64,000 nt of DNA from Psychrobacillus sp. BL-248-WT-3 (lineage in GTDB: Bacteria > Bacillota > Bacilli > Bacillales_A > Planococcaceae), in NCBI RefSeq assembly GCF_012843435.1, contig NZ_JABAFC010000010.1, forward strand, positions 1 through 64,000, read 5' to 3'. Below the pieces are notes generated by a model. It worked only from the letters and a program-made list of their open reading frames with translations. It had not been told where the DNA came from and did not search any database. Below, in pieces: positions 7,973 through 18,864 of this stretch. The position numbers were made by a program, and so were the translations under genes. Every line of letters starts with the position of its first letter. Position 1 is the stretch's first letter.

Positions 7973-10900
7973 ATGTCTAAGATAGAAGTATATCGTCCAA
8001 AAAATCATGTTCGTTTTGTAACGGCGTCGAGTCTTTTTGACGGTCATGATGCATCCATCAATATTATGCGCCGCATTTTACAGGCGAGCGGAGCAGAGGT
8101 GATCCACCTAGGCCACAATCGTTCGGTTGAAGAGGTTGTTAATGCTGCTATACAAGAGGATGTTCAAGGGATTGCCATCTCTTCCTATCAAGGAGGACAT
8201 GTCGAGTATTTTAAATATATGAAGGACTTACTTGCCGAAAGGGGAGCACCTCATATTCGTATATATGGTGGTGGCGGTGGAGTAATTATCCCAAAAGAAA
8301 TTAAAGAGCTGCAGGATTATGGTATTTCCGGAATATTTTCACCTGAAGACGGTCGAAAGTTAGGACTGCAAGGGATGATCAACAAAATGCTAATGGAGTG
8401 CGACGTTCCAACAGAGCCTTCAGGAGCAAAAGAAACAATCGAGAAAGTTACAACTGAAAATCCGGAGGTACTCGCTCATCTGATTACACTAGCAGAAGAG
8501 GCACATCACACCAAGGATTCCGAAACAAAGAGTATGCTTGAGCTGGCACAAGGCCTGTCTAAGAATACTCCGGTGCTAGGAATCACGGGTACAGGTGGTG
8601 CAGGGAAAAGCTCCTTAACGGATGAATTGATCCGTCGCTTTCTTCAGGAATTGCCAGATAAAAAGATAGCAGTTTTATCGATTGACCCTACAAAGCAAAA
8701 AACTGGTGGGGCTCTGCTTGGAGACCGTATCCGTATGAATGCTATTTTCAATAAACGAGTATTTATGAGAAGCTTAGCTACTCGTGGATCACGGACAGAA
8801 TTATCAGGCGCAATTGCAGATGTATTAGATGTTGTGAAGGTTGCCGGCTATGATCTGATTGTTGTAGAGACAAGTGGAATCGGTCAAGGGGATGCCGAAA
8901 TTACGAATGTTTCTGACCTCTCTATGTATGTCATGACTAGTGAGTTTGGAGCACCGTCTCAACTAGAAAAAATTGATATGATTGACTATGCAGACTTAAT
9001 CGTTATCAATAAATTCGAACGAAAAGGCTCTGAGGATGCATTAAGACAGGTGCAAAAGCAGTATCAACGCAGCCGGGAGCTATGGGATGTGGAGCTGGAC
9101 AAAATGCCAGTTTACGGTACAATTGCTAGCCAGTTCAATGACAAAGGGACTAACTCATTATTTGCAGCGTTAATCGATACGCTGAATAAAAAATTGGGCA
9201 CAGATTGGGCAACTTCTTACGATCAGTTTGTGAAAACGCAAAAGCAAAATGTCATTATCCCTAACGATCGCAGGTACTACCTTCGTGAAATTACGGACAC
9301 AGTTAGAGGCTATCATAACAAGTCTCAAGAGCAGGTAGAGTTCGCAAGACGATTGTTCCAACTAGAGGGTGCAATTGATGAGGTTAAGAAAAAAACAGCA
9401 GACGATGCTTTAATTCAATCATTAGAATCTCTAGCCGCGGGCATTAAAGATGAATTAACGGCAGAATCAAAACGTATTCTAGACAACTGGCAGGCACTAA
9501 AAGATGCGTATGCAGGCGATGAGTTTGTCACAAAAATTCGGGATAAAGAAATTCGTACAATTCTACGTACGGAAAGCTTGTCTGGCTTGAAAATCCCAAA
9601 AGTCGCTCTACCGAAATTTGTCGATTACGGGGAGATTTTGAAATGGGTTTATAAAGAGAATGTACCAGGATCGTTCCCTTATACTGCAGGGGTATTCCCT
9701 TTCCGTAGAGAAGGAGAGGACCCTAAGCGTCAGTTTGCAGGAGAAGGAACTCCAGAGCGTACTAACCGTCGTTTCCATTATTTATCTAAGGATGACGACG
9801 CAAAGCGATTGTCTACAGCGTTTGACTCCGTAACGCTTTACGGAGAAGATCCGGATTATCGTCCAGATATTTACGGCAAGGTCGGGGAATCTGGTGTTAG
9901 CATTTGTACATTAGAGGATATGAAAAAGCTATATGCTGGCTTTGACTTATGTGCGCCATCCACGTCTGTGTCGATGACCATCAACGGTCCAGCTCCGATT
10001 ATTTTAGCAATGTTTATGAACACGGCAATTGACCAGCAGGTACGCCTAAAGGAAGAAGAGCTAGGTAGAACATTGACGGTAGAAGAATTCACTCATGTGA
10101 AGGAAGCAACATTGCAAGTCGTTCGAGGTACCGTGCAGGCAGACATCCTAAAAGAAGATCAAGGACAAAATACGTGTATCTTCTCGACAGAATTCGCACT
10201 TCGAATGATGGGGGACATCCAACAATACTTTATCGACCATAAGGTTAGAAATTACTATTCTGTTTCTATTTCTGGTTACCATATTGCAGAGGCAGGGGCA
10301 AATCCTATTTCCCAGCTGGCATTTACGATGGCAAACGGTTTTACGTATGTAGAGTATTATTTAAGCCGTGGGATGAATATTGATGAATTTGCACCTAATC
10401 TATCATTCTTCTTCTCAAACGGGCTAGATCCAGAATATACGGTGATTGGTCGCGTTGCCCGTCGTATATGGGCTGTGGTTATGCGTGAAAAGTATGGGGC
10501 AAATGAGAGAAGCCAGAAGTTAAAGTACCATGTACAAACATCGGGAAGAAGTCTTCATGCCCAAGAGATAGATTTCAATGATATACGTACAACGCTTCAA
10601 GCCTTGATGGCATTGCAGGATAACTGTAACTCGCTCCATACAAACGCGTATGACGAGGCAATCACCACTCCTACAGAGGAATCTGTACGTCGTGCCATGG
10701 CTATCCAGATGATTATTACAAAAGAGCATGGTTTATCAAAAAACGAAAACTCTTTACAAGGCTCCTATGTAGTGGAAGAGCTGACTGACCTTGTAGAAGA
10801 AGCGGTTCTAACCGAATTTGATCGGATCAATGACCGCGGCGGTGTTCTTGGAGCCATGGAAACTCAGTATCAGCGTGGCAAAATTCAAGAAGAGTCTATG

Positions 10901-11230
10901 TATTATGAGATGAAGAAGCATACAGGGGAACTTCCGATTATAGGAGTTAACACCTACTTAAATCCAAACCCTGCTTCTGAAGATGATATAGACAATATGG
11001 AACTTGCCCGTGCATCCAAAGAGGAAAAAGAAACTCAAATTAATAATTTAAGAGACTTCCAAGCTAAGCATGAAACTAAAGTGGAGCATGCATTAGAGCG
11101 CTTGAAGCAAGTTGCAATGAGTGGTGGCAATATCTTTGAAGAGCTCATGAGCACAGTCCAAATTGCTAGCTTAGGTCAAATTACTAATGCTCTTTATGAG
11201 GTCGGCGGTCAATATCGAAGAAATATGTAA
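7973..11230 (+). CDS. icmF: Fused isobutyryl-CoA mutase IcmF
   Basis: 1085-residue adenosylcobalamin enzyme interconverting isobutyryl-CoA and n-butyryl-CoA, with its own G-protein chaperone in one chain. Order seen: N-terminal B12-binding domain (DGHDASIN near residue 22, base-off His), MeaI-like P-loop GTPase domain ([13 protein letters not shown] from residue 203; [14 protein letters not shown]), linker, and a C-terminal (beta/alpha)8 mutase domain ([36 protein letters not shown]). A strong AGGAGGA site precedes the ATG. With the acyl-CoA dehydrogenases it would link branched-chain (valine) and straight-chain acyl-CoA pools. The icmF-type architecture is unmistakable; related substrates such as pivalyl-CoA cannot be excluded. 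Confidence 0.93.
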   Translation: MSKIEVYRPKNHVRFVTASSLFDGHDASINIMRRILQASGAEVIHLGHNRSVEEVVNAAIQEDVQGIAISSYQGGHVEYFKYMKDLLAERGAPHIRIYGGGGGVIIPKEIKELQDYGISGIFSPEDGRKLGLQGMINKMLMECDVPTEPSGAKETIEKVTTENPEVLAHLITLAEEAHHTKDSETKSMLELAQGLSKNTPVLGITGTGGAGKSSLTDELIRRFLQELPDKKIAVLSIDPTKQKTGGALLGDRIRMNAIFNKRVFMRSLATRGSRTELSGAIADVLDVVKVAGYDLIVVETSGIGQGDAEITNVSDLSMYVMTSEFGAPSQLEKIDMIDYADLIVINKFERKGSEDALRQVQKQYQRSRELWDVELDKMPVYGTIASQFNDKGTNSLFAALIDTLNKKLGTDWATSYDQFVKTQKQNVIIPNDRRYYLREITDTVRGYHNKSQEQVEFARRLFQLEGAIDEVKKKTADDALIQSLESLAAGIKDELTAESKRILDNWQALKDAYAGDEFVTKIRDKEIRTILRTESLSGLKIPKVALPKFVDYGEILKWVYKENVPGSFPYTAGVFPFRREGEDPKRQFAGEGTPERTNRRFHYLSKDDDAKRLSTAFDSVTLYGEDPDYRPDIYGKVGESGVSICTLEDMKKLYAGFDLCAPSTSVSMTINGPAPIILAMFMNTAIDQQVRLKEEELGRTLTVEEFTHVKEATLQVVRGTVQADILKEDQGQNTCIFSTEFALRMMGDIQQYFIDHKVRNYYSVSISGYHIAEAGANPISQLAFTMANGFTYVEYYLSRGMNIDEFAPNLSFFFSNGLDPEYTVIGRVARRIWAVVMREKYGANERSQKLKYHVQTSGRSLHAQEIDFNDIRTTLQALMALQDNCNSLHTNAYDEAITTPTEESVRRAMAIQMIITKEHGLSKNENSLQGSYVVEELTDLVEEAVLTEFDRINDRGGVLGAMETQYQRGKIQEESMYYEMKKHTGELPIIGVNTYLNPNPASEDDIDNMELARASKEEKETQINNLRDFQAKHETKVEHALERLKQVAMSGGNIFEELMSTVQIASLGQITNALYEVGGQYRRNM

Positions 11231-11237
11231 AAATATT

Positions 11238-11271
11238 AGTGTCTCTATGTATATTAGAGGCACTTTTTTAT
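11238..11271 (+). terminator. Terminator after icmF
   Basis: AGTGtCTCT and AGAGgCACT arms separated by nine bases, followed by a run of six T. Confidence 0.75.
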
Positions 11272-11318
11272 TATATTTTTTGTATAATGTATATATAAAG
11301 TCGTAGAGGAGAAGTGTG

Positions 11319-11477
11319 ATGAAAAAGCCTGTTCAAATTATGGTTATAATTGTTCTCCTTTTAACGACAGTTTGGTTGTATAATAAAAGACTCGCTTCCA
11401 TACCGTTACTCTTGCTTTCTTTTTATTTATTTTCTATAGTTGGTAGGAAAATATCTCTTTTCAAAAAGAATAAATGA
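11319..11477 (+). CDS. Small membrane protein, unknown
   Basis: 52 residues, two hydrophobic stretches (about residues 5-20 and 26-42) separated by YNKRLAS and ending in the basic tail GRKISLFKKNK. This is a plausible two-helix membrane hairpin. The ATG follows GAGGAGAAGTG at correct spacing, and a TATAAT-like sequence lies at 11283-11288. Not recognised. It stands alone between the icmF terminator and rpoE, where several Bacillales carry small uncharacterised ORFs. Confidence 0.5.
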   Translation: MKKPVQIMVIIVLLLTTVWLYNKRLASIPLLLLSFYLFSIVGRKISLFKKNK

Positions 11478-11549
11478 ATGTAGCATATAACTTAATTGTT
11501 TGTATATAATGGAAAGTATGCAAGCGGACATAGAAAGGACGTGCACGAT

Positions 11550-12125
11550 TTGAATTTTCGTGAAATGACAACAGCACAATTACAAGAAGAATCACTAATA
11601 GATCTTGGATTTGCCATACTAGAAGACAAGAAAAATTCTTTAACATTAACAGAATTATTTGATGAGATTCAAAAGTTGAACGGCTTTACAGATGAAGAGA
11701 TGGCAGATCGTAAGCCACAATTCTATACAGACATGAATATTGATGGACGTTTCCTAGCAATTGCTGAAAACCAATGGGGCCTTAGAGAGTGGTATCCAGT
11801 GGAACAAATTGAAGAAGAAACTGCTCCAACTGTAAAAGTACGTAAGAAGAAAACAAAAGCAGTAGATGATTTAGACGATTTGGATGATTTGGATGAGGAT
11901 GAAATTATCTTTGAAGAAGAATTCGATGAATTTATTGAAGATGACGACGATGAAGATGACGACGACGACGATGACGATGATGTAGTAGCAATCGATTTCG
12001 TGGAAGCGGAAATTGATGAAGTAGACGTAATCGAGGAAGATTTAATCGACGAAGACGATGAAGACTTTGAAATCATTGATGATGAAGATCTAGATGATGA
12101 TGAAGAATTAGACGAAGAAGAATAA
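11550..12125 (+). CDS. rpoE: RNA polymerase delta subunit RpoE
   Basis: 191-residue delta subunit, a Gram-positive-specific RNA polymerase factor that limits nonspecific binding and speeds recycling. An N-terminal folded HARE-HTH-type domain (to about residue 90: QFYTDMNIDGRFLAIAENQWGLREWYP) is followed by a basic patch (KVRKKKTKA) and a long, almost wholly Asp/Glu tail, characteristic of the family. Start: TTG at 11550, nine bases after AAAGGAC; a GTG at 11541 is too close to that site. The next gene is pyrG, as in B. subtilis. Confidence 0.93.
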   Translation: MNFREMTTAQLQEESLIDLGFAILEDKKNSLTLTELFDEIQKLNGFTDEEMADRKPQFYTDMNIDGRFLAIAENQWGLREWYPVEQIEEETAPTVKVRKKKTKAVDDLDDLDDLDEDEIIFEEEFDEFIEDDDDEDDDDDDDDDVVAIDFVEAEIDEVDVIEEDLIDEDDEDFEIIDDEDLDDDEELDEEE

Positions 12126-12128
12126 TTC

Positions 12129-12157
12129 TTGACTTCTACTAGCAAACGCTATAAGAT
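12129..12157 (+). promoter_or_regulatory. pyrG promoter
   Basis: TTGACT (12129-12134), 17-bp spacer, TAAGAT (12152-12157). The predicted transcript would begin GGGCTC at 12164, six bases after the -10. That initial sequence is what the reiterative-transcription mechanism known for B. subtilis pyrG needs. Confidence 0.7.
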
Positions 12158-12163
12158 TTTATT

Positions 12164-12237
12164 GGGCTCTTTTTGAAGAGACATACTCATGTGCATACGC
12201 GCTCCCCTGCTAAAACCAGCAGGAGGAGCGCTTTTTA
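12164..12237 (+). promoter_or_regulatory. pyrG leader with CTP-responsive attenuator
   Basis: The leader starts GGGCTC and ends in a strong hairpin, GCGCTCCcCTGCT-aaaa-ccAGCAGgaGGAGCGC (12199-12231), with a T run. In B. subtilis, low CTP makes polymerase stutter and add extra G residues at the transcript 5' end. The G run pairs with the CUCCC of the terminator's left arm and prevents termination. All parts are visible here: GGGC start, CUCCCC in the left arm and the T run. Mechanism by homology, not shown by sequence alone. Confidence 0.75.
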
Positions 12238-12254
12238 TTATTGGAACACGATAA

Positions 12255-13865
<1,611 letters not shown>

Positions 13866-13889
13866 TTGAAGATAGAAAAATGAAAAGAT

Positions 13890-13935
13890 AGCATCGAGCA
13901 CTTTACTCTTTTGTAAAATGTTCGATGCTTTTTTG
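13890..13935 (+). terminator. Terminator after pyrG
   Basis: GCATCGAGCA and TGTTCGATGC arms followed by TTTTTTG. Confidence 0.8.
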
Positions 13936-14156
13936 TACATAAAAGTGATAATCTTTCACATAAACAGTGATGTAATTATTATACAGTATAGGTTATAATA
14001 GGATTAGCGAAGTGGGGTAAGAAGTGTTAAAGAGAAATTTCTATTATAAATCATATAAATTTCAAATATTCCAATTACATATGAAACTTTGATGTAAGAT
14101 AATAAGTCTACTATTCATAAAGGTTTTTTTGGTGAGAGCGAGTTAGCAGGCAAGGG

Positions 14157-14240
14157 ATTGTAGTAAAAAGTGGGCTCATTGTCGTAAAGTAGCGGGTGAT
14201 TGTAGTAAAATACCGTTCTATTGTCGTAAAACTAGTCAGA
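14157..14240. repeat. 21-bp-period intergenic repeat array, locus I (4 units)
   Basis: Four units start at 14157, 14178, 14199 and 14220, exactly 21 bases apart. Each has the core ATTGT(A/C)GTAAA followed by about 10 variable bases. The odd and even units alternate A/C in the core. The flanks carry related sequences (AGAGCGAGTTAGC before, AGAGCGAACTAGC after). Otherwise 13936-14343 is AT-rich with nothing recognisable. Confidence 0.8.
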
Positions 14241-14343
14241 GCGAACTAGCTGAAGGAAGAAAGTTTCTTTCAGAAACAAACAACCGTTAAAGTCACGAGG
14301 CAGACATTAATTCTAGTGAATAATGTTTGTATATTTTTATCAT

Positions 14344-14375
14344 TAAAAAAAGCTAGCTTTTGGCAGCTAGCTTTA
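14344..14375 (-). terminator. Terminator of ywjG (minus strand)
   Basis: AAAGCTAGCT-gccaa-AAGCTAGCTTT hairpin with a T run when read on the minus strand, just beyond the ywjG stop. Confidence 0.7.
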
Positions 14376-14385
14376 TACCTAATAT

Positions 14386-14904
14386 TTATTCCTCACTTTT
14401 AAGTATTTCGTCGATTTGTAATTTAACAGCCTCATATACGAACAATCCAGCGAGTGCGTGTGGGAAAACTACTCTAGAGCCATCTTCAGCAGGAAGTAGT
14501 CCTTTAGAAATCTTTAAGGATATATATGTATATGCAAGGTCAAATAACAAATTATCGTCCCCAGCCGGCTCGCTAGTTAAAACGCCAAAAGGGATAAACT
14601 GCTCACTTAAGCTTTTAGCGAGCGAAATTGCCTCATCATTAAGAGCGGAGCGAGTAATGATCCAAACTCTGTCTGCGCTAGTAAACTCTACATCAGGACT
14701 CCATCTTTCCATTTTTGGAAATGGCTCAGTAGCATACTGTGCATTTATCGCAATGCTATGCATTTCATCAAACGTTGCAAAATAGATTTTCCCTTCCCCT
14801 GCAGCCGCTTGTGCAAGGAGGCGAGCAGTTTCTTCTATGCTTTCTTCCTCGGAGCTAGCAATTCTTTGGAGCAGCCCGGAAAGTTGTGTTGTTAACATTT
14901 TCAT
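14386..14904 (-). CDS. ywjG: DUF2529 protein YwjG
   Basis: 172-residue protein matching by position and content YwjG/DUF2529, lying between pyrG and spo0F as in B. subtilis. The fold resembles a SIS (sugar-isomerase-like) domain: KIYFATFDEMHSIA and VWIITRSALNDEAISLAKSL fit SIS strand-loop patterns. No catalytic role is established. Start: ATG at 14904, placed correctly after AGAGGTGAA; a GTG three codons upstream overlaps that site. It is transcribed away from spo0F with its own terminator. Confidence 0.8.
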   Translation of the reverse strand: MKMLTTQLSGLLQRIASSEEESIEETARLLAQAAAGEGKIYFATFDEMHSIAINAQYATEPFPKMERWSPDVEFTSADRVWIITRSALNDEAISLAKSLSEQFIPFGVLTSEPAGDDNLLFDLAYTYISLKISKGLLPAEDGSRVVFPHALAGLFVYEAVKLQIDEILKSEE

Positions 14905-15032
14905 TCTTTTCACCTCTAAATTATTATATAAGAATTTGGATAATCATTGTAGTAACTTGTATAGCAATCATAAAAAATGTGTCAATTATTAGGAATTTTA
15001 TCCTTTTTATCATAATATTTTCAACAGAAAAA

Positions 15033-15060
15033 GGAGGAAAGAGGAATGTTTGTAGCGAAT
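15033..15060 (+). promoter_or_regulatory. Sigma-H-type promoter of spo0F
   Basis: GGAGGAAAG (15033-15041) matches the sigma-H -35 consensus RnAGGAwWW at all but the last base. After a 12-bp spacer, AGCGAAT (15054-15060) matches RnnGAAT exactly. spo0F in B. subtilis is transcribed from a sigma-H promoter. It lies about 40 bases before the spo0F start. Confidence 0.65.
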
Positions 15061-15101
15061 ATTACATTACTAGAAAATACGGTAAAAAGGGGTCTTCCTT
15101 C

Positions 15102-15458
15102 ATGAAACAGTTACTAATTGTAGATGATCAACTTGGGATACGGATGCTCTTAAAAGAAGTTTTCGCTCAAGAAGGGTACGAGATTAGCCTAGCATCAAAT
15201 GGTTATGAGGCATTGAAGCAATTAGAAGAAAAGCCGATTGCTGGTGTATTATTGGACATGAAAATACCAGGTATGGATGGGATTCAAATTTTAAAAAAAA
15301 TAAAAGAACAATCACCTGAATTACCAGTGATGATGATGACCGCTTATGGTGAGTTAAATCTCATACAAGAGGCGATGGGCTTAGGCGCATCTCTCTATTT
15401 TACAAAGCCCTTTGATATTTTTGAAGTAAGGGATGCTGTGAACAATTTACTAAAATAA
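15102..15458 (+). CDS. spo0F: Spo0F sporulation phosphorelay receiver
   Basis: 118-residue single receiver domain that takes phosphate from sporulation histidine kinases and passes it to Spo0B, then Spo0A. Key residues seen: acidic pair Asp8-Asp9, phosphoacceptor Asp52 (LLDMKIPGMDG), Thr80 and Lys102 (FTKPFD). A stand-alone receiver without an output domain is the hallmark. The ATG at 15102 follows AAAAGGGG at nine bases; a longer in-frame reading upstream has no ribosome-binding site. Neighbours ywjG and fba are as in B. subtilis. Confidence 0.94.
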   Translation: MKQLLIVDDQLGIRMLLKEVFAQEGYEISLASNGYEALKQLEEKPIAGVLLDMKIPGMDGIQILKKIKEQSPELPVMMMTAYGELNLIQEAMGLGASLYFTKPFDIFEVRDAVNNLLK

Positions 15459-15466
15459 TGAGGGTA

Positions 15467-15500
15467 TGAGCAGGCAGTGGAAAACATCGCCTGTTTTTGT
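15467..15500 (+). terminator. Terminator after spo0F
   Basis: AGCAGGC and GCCTGTT arms (one G-U pair) with a 13-base loop and TTTTT. Confidence 0.6.
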
Positions 15501-15544
15501 TATGATTGTGTAGGAAATGAGTAGGCTAACTCTAAACAGTTTAT

Positions 15545-15572
15545 TTGGACAAAATATAGGGTATTTTATTAT
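15545..15572 (+). promoter_or_regulatory. Possible fba promoter
   Basis: TTGGAC (15545-15550), 16-bp spacer, TATTAT (15567-15572), leaving an 84-base leader before fba. Confidence 0.4.
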
Positions 15573-15656
15573 GTGGAATGTTTAGATGTATGTCCTGCTT
15601 AAGCATTTGATTAATTATTTGCGATGTACCAATTAAAATATAGGAGGTCCTTTTAA

Positions 15657-16514
15657 ATGGCTTTAGTTTCTATGAAAGAAATGCTTGAAAAAGGTAAAAA
15701 AGAAGGCTATGCAGTTGGACAATTCAACATTAATAACTTGGAATTCACGCAGGCTATTTTACAAGCAGCTGAAGAAGAAAAGTCACCAGTTATTCTAGGT
15801 GTTTCTGAAGGCGCTGCAAAATACATGGGCGGATTTACAACAGTTGTACATATGGTTAAAGGATTAATGGCGGACTATAATATTACAGTTCCGGTAGCAA
15901 TTCATTTAGATCATGGTTCAAGCTTTGATAAATGTAAGGCTGCAATTGATGCTGGATTTACTTCTGTCATGATTGACGCATCACACCATCCTTTCGAAGA
16001 AAATGTAGAAATTACTTCAAAAGTGGTAGAGTATGCTCATGCTCACAGTGTTTCCGTAGAAGCAGAGCTAGGGACTGTTGGCGGTCAAGAAGACGATGTA
16101 ATAGCAGATGGCGTTATTTATGCCGACCCAGCAGAATGTGCAGAGCTTGTAAAACGCACTGCAATTGACTGTCTTGCACCTGCTCTTGGATCCGTTCATG
16201 GTCCGTATAAAGGTGAACCAAACTTAGGTTTTGAAGAAATGGAAGAAATTTCTAAGTTAGCTGATTTACCGTTAGTACTACATGGCGGAACTGGTATTCC
16301 AACAAAAGACATTACAAGAGCTATTTCATTAGGTACAGCTAAAATTAATGTAAATACAGAAAACCAAATTGCTGCAACAAAAGCAATTCGTGAATACCTA
16401 GCAGCTAACGAAGAACAATACGATCCACGTAAGTATTTAATCCCAGCACGTGATGCAATAAAAGCAACTGTGATTGGAAAAATGCGTGAATTCGGAAGTT
16501 CTAATAAAGCATAA
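15657..16514 (+). CDS. fba: Fructose-bisphosphate aldolase, class II
   Basis: 285-residue zinc-dependent aldolase cleaving fructose-1,6-bisphosphate to the two triose phosphates in glycolysis and gluconeogenesis. Metal-binding and phosphate motifs are seen: HLDHGSSF with zinc-ligand His, [33 protein letters not shown] and [20 protein letters not shown] is a strong ribosome-binding site. Next to transaldolase, as in B. subtilis fbaA-ywjH. Length is exactly that of FbaA. Confidence 0.96.
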   Translation: MALVSMKEMLEKGKKEGYAVGQFNINNLEFTQAILQAAEEEKSPVILGVSEGAAKYMGGFTTVVHMVKGLMADYNITVPVAIHLDHGSSFDKCKAAIDAGFTSVMIDASHHPFEENVEITSKVVEYAHAHSVSVEAELGTVGGQEDDVIADGVIYADPAECAELVKRTAIDCLAPALGSVHGPYKGEPNLGFEEMEEISKLADLPLVLHGGTGIPTKDITRAISLGTAKINVNTENQIAATKAIREYLAANEEQYDPRKYLIPARDAIKATVIGKMREFGSSNKA

Positions 16515-16532
16515 GTAATATAAATAGCTATA

Positions 16533-16590
16533 AAGGAGAAGTGCTCTTTGGCTCTTAAGTAGAGTGACAAGAGGGACTTCTCCTGTTTTT
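16533..16590 (+). terminator. Terminator between fba and tal
   Basis: Long hairpin: outer arms AGGAGAAGT (16534) and ACTTCTCCT (16576), an inner CTCTT/AAGAG pair, then GTTTTT. Confidence 0.75.
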
Positions 16591-16615
16591 CCATCAAGAG
16601 GAGGATATTATTAAT

Positions 16616-17263
16616 ATGAAATTTTTTATCGATACAGCAAACTTTGACGAAATAAAAGAAGCACACTCATGGGGAGTAATCTCAGGTGTTACTACAAATC
16701 CATCTTTAGTAGCAAAAGAAAATATTTCTTTTCACGATCGTTTACGTGAAATCACAGCTTTAGTAGATGGTTCAGTAAGTGCAGAGGTTATAGCTTTAGA
16801 TGCAGAAGGTATGATTAAAGAAGGTAGAGAGCTAGCTGCAATTGCACCAAACATCACAGTTAAGCTTCCAATGACACCAGAAGGCTTAAAAGCATGTTCG
16901 GTTTTCCGTGCAGAAGGTATTAAAACTAACGTAACTTTAATCTTCAGTGCAAACCAAGCATTAATGGCAGCGCGTGCTGGTGCTACATATGTTTCTCCTT
17001 TCTTAGGACGTTTAGATGATATTGGCCATGACGGTATGGAATTGATTGCTAAAATCTCAACTATATTCTCTATCCATAACATTGACACAGAAATCATCGC
17101 TGCTTCAATCAGACATCCACAGCATATTACAGATGCAGCATTAAATGGTGCACATATCTCTACTACTCCATTTAAAGTTTTAAAACAATTATTCAATCAC
17201 CCTTTAACTGATAAAGGAATTGAAGGTTTCCTAGCGGATTGGAACAATAGAAAAAGCGAGTAA
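16616..17263 (+). CDS. tal: Transaldolase (TalC/Fsa type)
   Basis: 215-residue short transaldolase of the fructose-6-phosphate aldolase-like subfamily. The Schiff-base Lys is Lys83 in VKLPMTPEG, and other family stretches are [20 protein letters not shown] and HIPHIT-like RHPQHIT. It acts in the non-oxidative pentose phosphate pathway. The short form usually has transaldolase activity in Bacillales, though aldolase activity cannot be ruled out. Equivalent of ywjH; followed after 20 bases by murAB. Confidence 0.9.
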   Translation: MKFFIDTANFDEIKEAHSWGVISGVTTNPSLVAKENISFHDRLREITALVDGSVSAEVIALDAEGMIKEGRELAAIAPNITVKLPMTPEGLKACSVFRAEGIKTNVTLIFSANQALMAARAGATYVSPFLGRLDDIGHDGMELIAKISTIFSIHNIDTEIIAASIRHPQHITDAALNGAHISTTPFKVLKQLFNHPLTDKGIEGFLADWNNRKSE

Positions 17264-17283
17264 CCAACACGAAGGAGAACGGT

Positions 17284-18561
17284 ATGGAAGTTTATAAAAT
17301 AAAAGGAGGAAACACCCTCCGTGGCACGATTAAAGTAAGTGGGGCAAAAAATAGTGCAGTAGCTCTTATTCCCGCTTCGTTGATGGCTAATTCTCCCGTT
17401 ACAATAGAAGGCTTACCTGAAATATTGGATGTTTTCACCCTAAAGGAAATTTTAGAAGAGGTTGGAGCAAAAGTAACCTTCTCTGAGGGGACTATGGTGA
17501 TAGATCCGACAAATGTTGTAGATATGCCTATGCCTAATGGTAATATTAAAAAGTTACGAGCATCTTATTACTTAATGGGTGTTATGCTAGGGAAATTCAA
17601 AAAAGCAGCTATTGGGCTGCCGGGCGGCTGTCATTTAGGCCCTCGACCAATTGACCAGCATATTAAAGGGTTTGAAGCGTTAGGTGCAGAAGTGAGCAAT
17701 GAGCACGGAGCAATCTATTTGAGAGCAGACGAGCTAGTTGGATCAAAAATATATCTAGATGTTGTAAGTGTGGGCGCCACAATTAACATCATGCTTGCTG
17801 CCGTCCTAGCAAAAGGTAGAACTATTATCGAAAACGCTGCAAAAGAGCCAGAAATCATTGATGTGGCAACGTTACTTTCAAATATGGGAGCTAATATTAA
17901 AGGTGCAGGAACAAACGTGATTCGTATTGATGGGGTAGAAGAGCTGCACGGTACAAAGCACACGATTATTCCGGACCGTATAGAGGCTGGCACTTTTATG
18001 ATTATGGCTGCACTTGCCGGTGATGGAGTAACCATTGATAATGTCATTCCATTTCACGTGGAAGCTTTAACTGCAAAGCTTCGAGAAATGGGAGTAGCTG
18101 TAGAAGAGTTTGAAGAGAAGGTATTTATTCCTAAAACGACAAATTTACAAGCTGTTGACGTTAAGACACTTGTTTATCCTGGGTTTGCCACGGATCTTCA
18201 GCAACCTTTTTCTGTTTTATTGACACAAGCTACCGGAACTTCGGTCATTACTGATTCTATTTACTCAGCGCGGTTTAAACATATTGATGAGTTACGCCGC
18301 ATGAATGCAAATGGAAGAGTAGATGGTAGAACTGCTGTGCTAACTGGACCTGTTAAGCTAGAGGCTGCAACCGTTCGAGCGAGTGATCTTCGCGCAGGGG
18401 CTGCTCTTGTACTGGCAGGCTTAATAGCAGACGGTGAAACCGAAATTCAAGATATCTACCATATAGACCGAGGATATAGCTCATTAATCGAGAAGCTACA
18501 AGGTATAGGGGCAGATATTAGAAGAGTGGAAGTACTGGAAATCGAACAAAATAATAGCTAG
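17284..18561 (+). CDS. murAB: UDP-GlcNAc 1-carboxyvinyltransferase 2 (MurA2)
   Basis: 425-residue enolpyruvyl transferase, first committed step of peptidoglycan synthesis; target of fosfomycin through Cys116 ([13 protein letters not shown]). Other motifs: [14 protein letters not shown] and [10 protein letters not shown]. This is the second of two MurA paralogues in the window (the other is at 43683-44978), the usual state in low-GC Gram-positives. Assigned murAB (murZ) by its place between transaldolase and rho/glpX. Confidence 0.94.
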   Translation: MEVYKIKGGNTLRGTIKVSGAKNSAVALIPASLMANSPVTIEGLPEILDVFTLKEILEEVGAKVTFSEGTMVIDPTNVVDMPMPNGNIKKLRASYYLMGVMLGKFKKAAIGLPGGCHLGPRPIDQHIKGFEALGAEVSNEHGAIYLRADELVGSKIYLDVVSVGATINIMLAAVLAKGRTIIENAAKEPEIIDVATLLSNMGANIKGAGTNVIRIDGVEELHGTKHTIIPDRIEAGTFMIMAALAGDGVTIDNVIPFHVEALTAKLREMGVAVEEFEEKVFIPKTTNLQAVDVKTLVYPGFATDLQQPFSVLLTQATGTSVITDSIYSARFKHIDELRRMNANGRVDGRTAVLTGPVKLEAATVRASDLRAGAALVLAGLIADGETEIQDIYHIDRGYSSLIEKLQGIGADIRRVEVLEIEQNNS

Positions 18562-18562
18562 A

Positions 18563-18592
18563 AAAATGGAGGGTATTTTCTCCATTTTTTTA
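18563..18592 (+). terminator. Terminator after murAB
   Basis: AAAATGGAG-ggtatttt-CTCCATTTTTTT. Confidence 0.8.
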
Positions 18593-18628
18593 GAAACTAG
18601 ACATAACTTAGGTGATTTCTGTCGATCG

Positions 18629-18778
18629 AGAGACAGGCGATTGCGCTTTTCTATTTGTCTAGCTCCATCGCCTTGCCCCTCGGGGTCAAATGGATAAAAG
18701 CAGCGGTGGCTGAGGAGCTGCCTTCTTGCTTTTCTCCATTTGCCTGTCGGGGCAAAGACAGGCGATTGCGCTTTTCTT
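18629..18778. repeat. 125-bp hairpin repeat, family A (one full copy plus a remnant)
   Basis: Full copy from 18660, preceded at 18629-18655 by the 3' end of another copy (GAGACAGGCGATTGCGCTTTTCT). Arms CAAATGG.TAAAAGC and GCTTTTCTCCATTTG pair, as do the outer GCC..GCCCC and GGGGCA..GGC segments. It fills most of the gap between murAB and glpX. Confidence 0.85.
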
Positions 18779-18864
18779 ATTTGACAAATATGCTACAATG
18801 ATATCGGAAGAAACAAATTCGTATGTATTTATATACAATCCGTAATACGGGAGGCACAAACGAA

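Noticed and set aside
11723-12145. 140-residue Ser-rich open frame on the minus strand
   Set aside because: It is the antisense of the Asp/Glu-rich rpoE tail (GAT/GAC/GAA codons read as Ser/Phe codons); no ribosome-binding site.
14360-14785. 141-residue plus-strand frame opposite ywjG
   Set aside because: Antisense to ywjG, no ribosome-binding site, and ywjG matches known gene order.
18781-18799. TTGACA...TACAAT upstream of glpX
   Set aside because: Spacer is only 7 bases, so not a promoter; TGCTACAAT might act alone as an extended -10.
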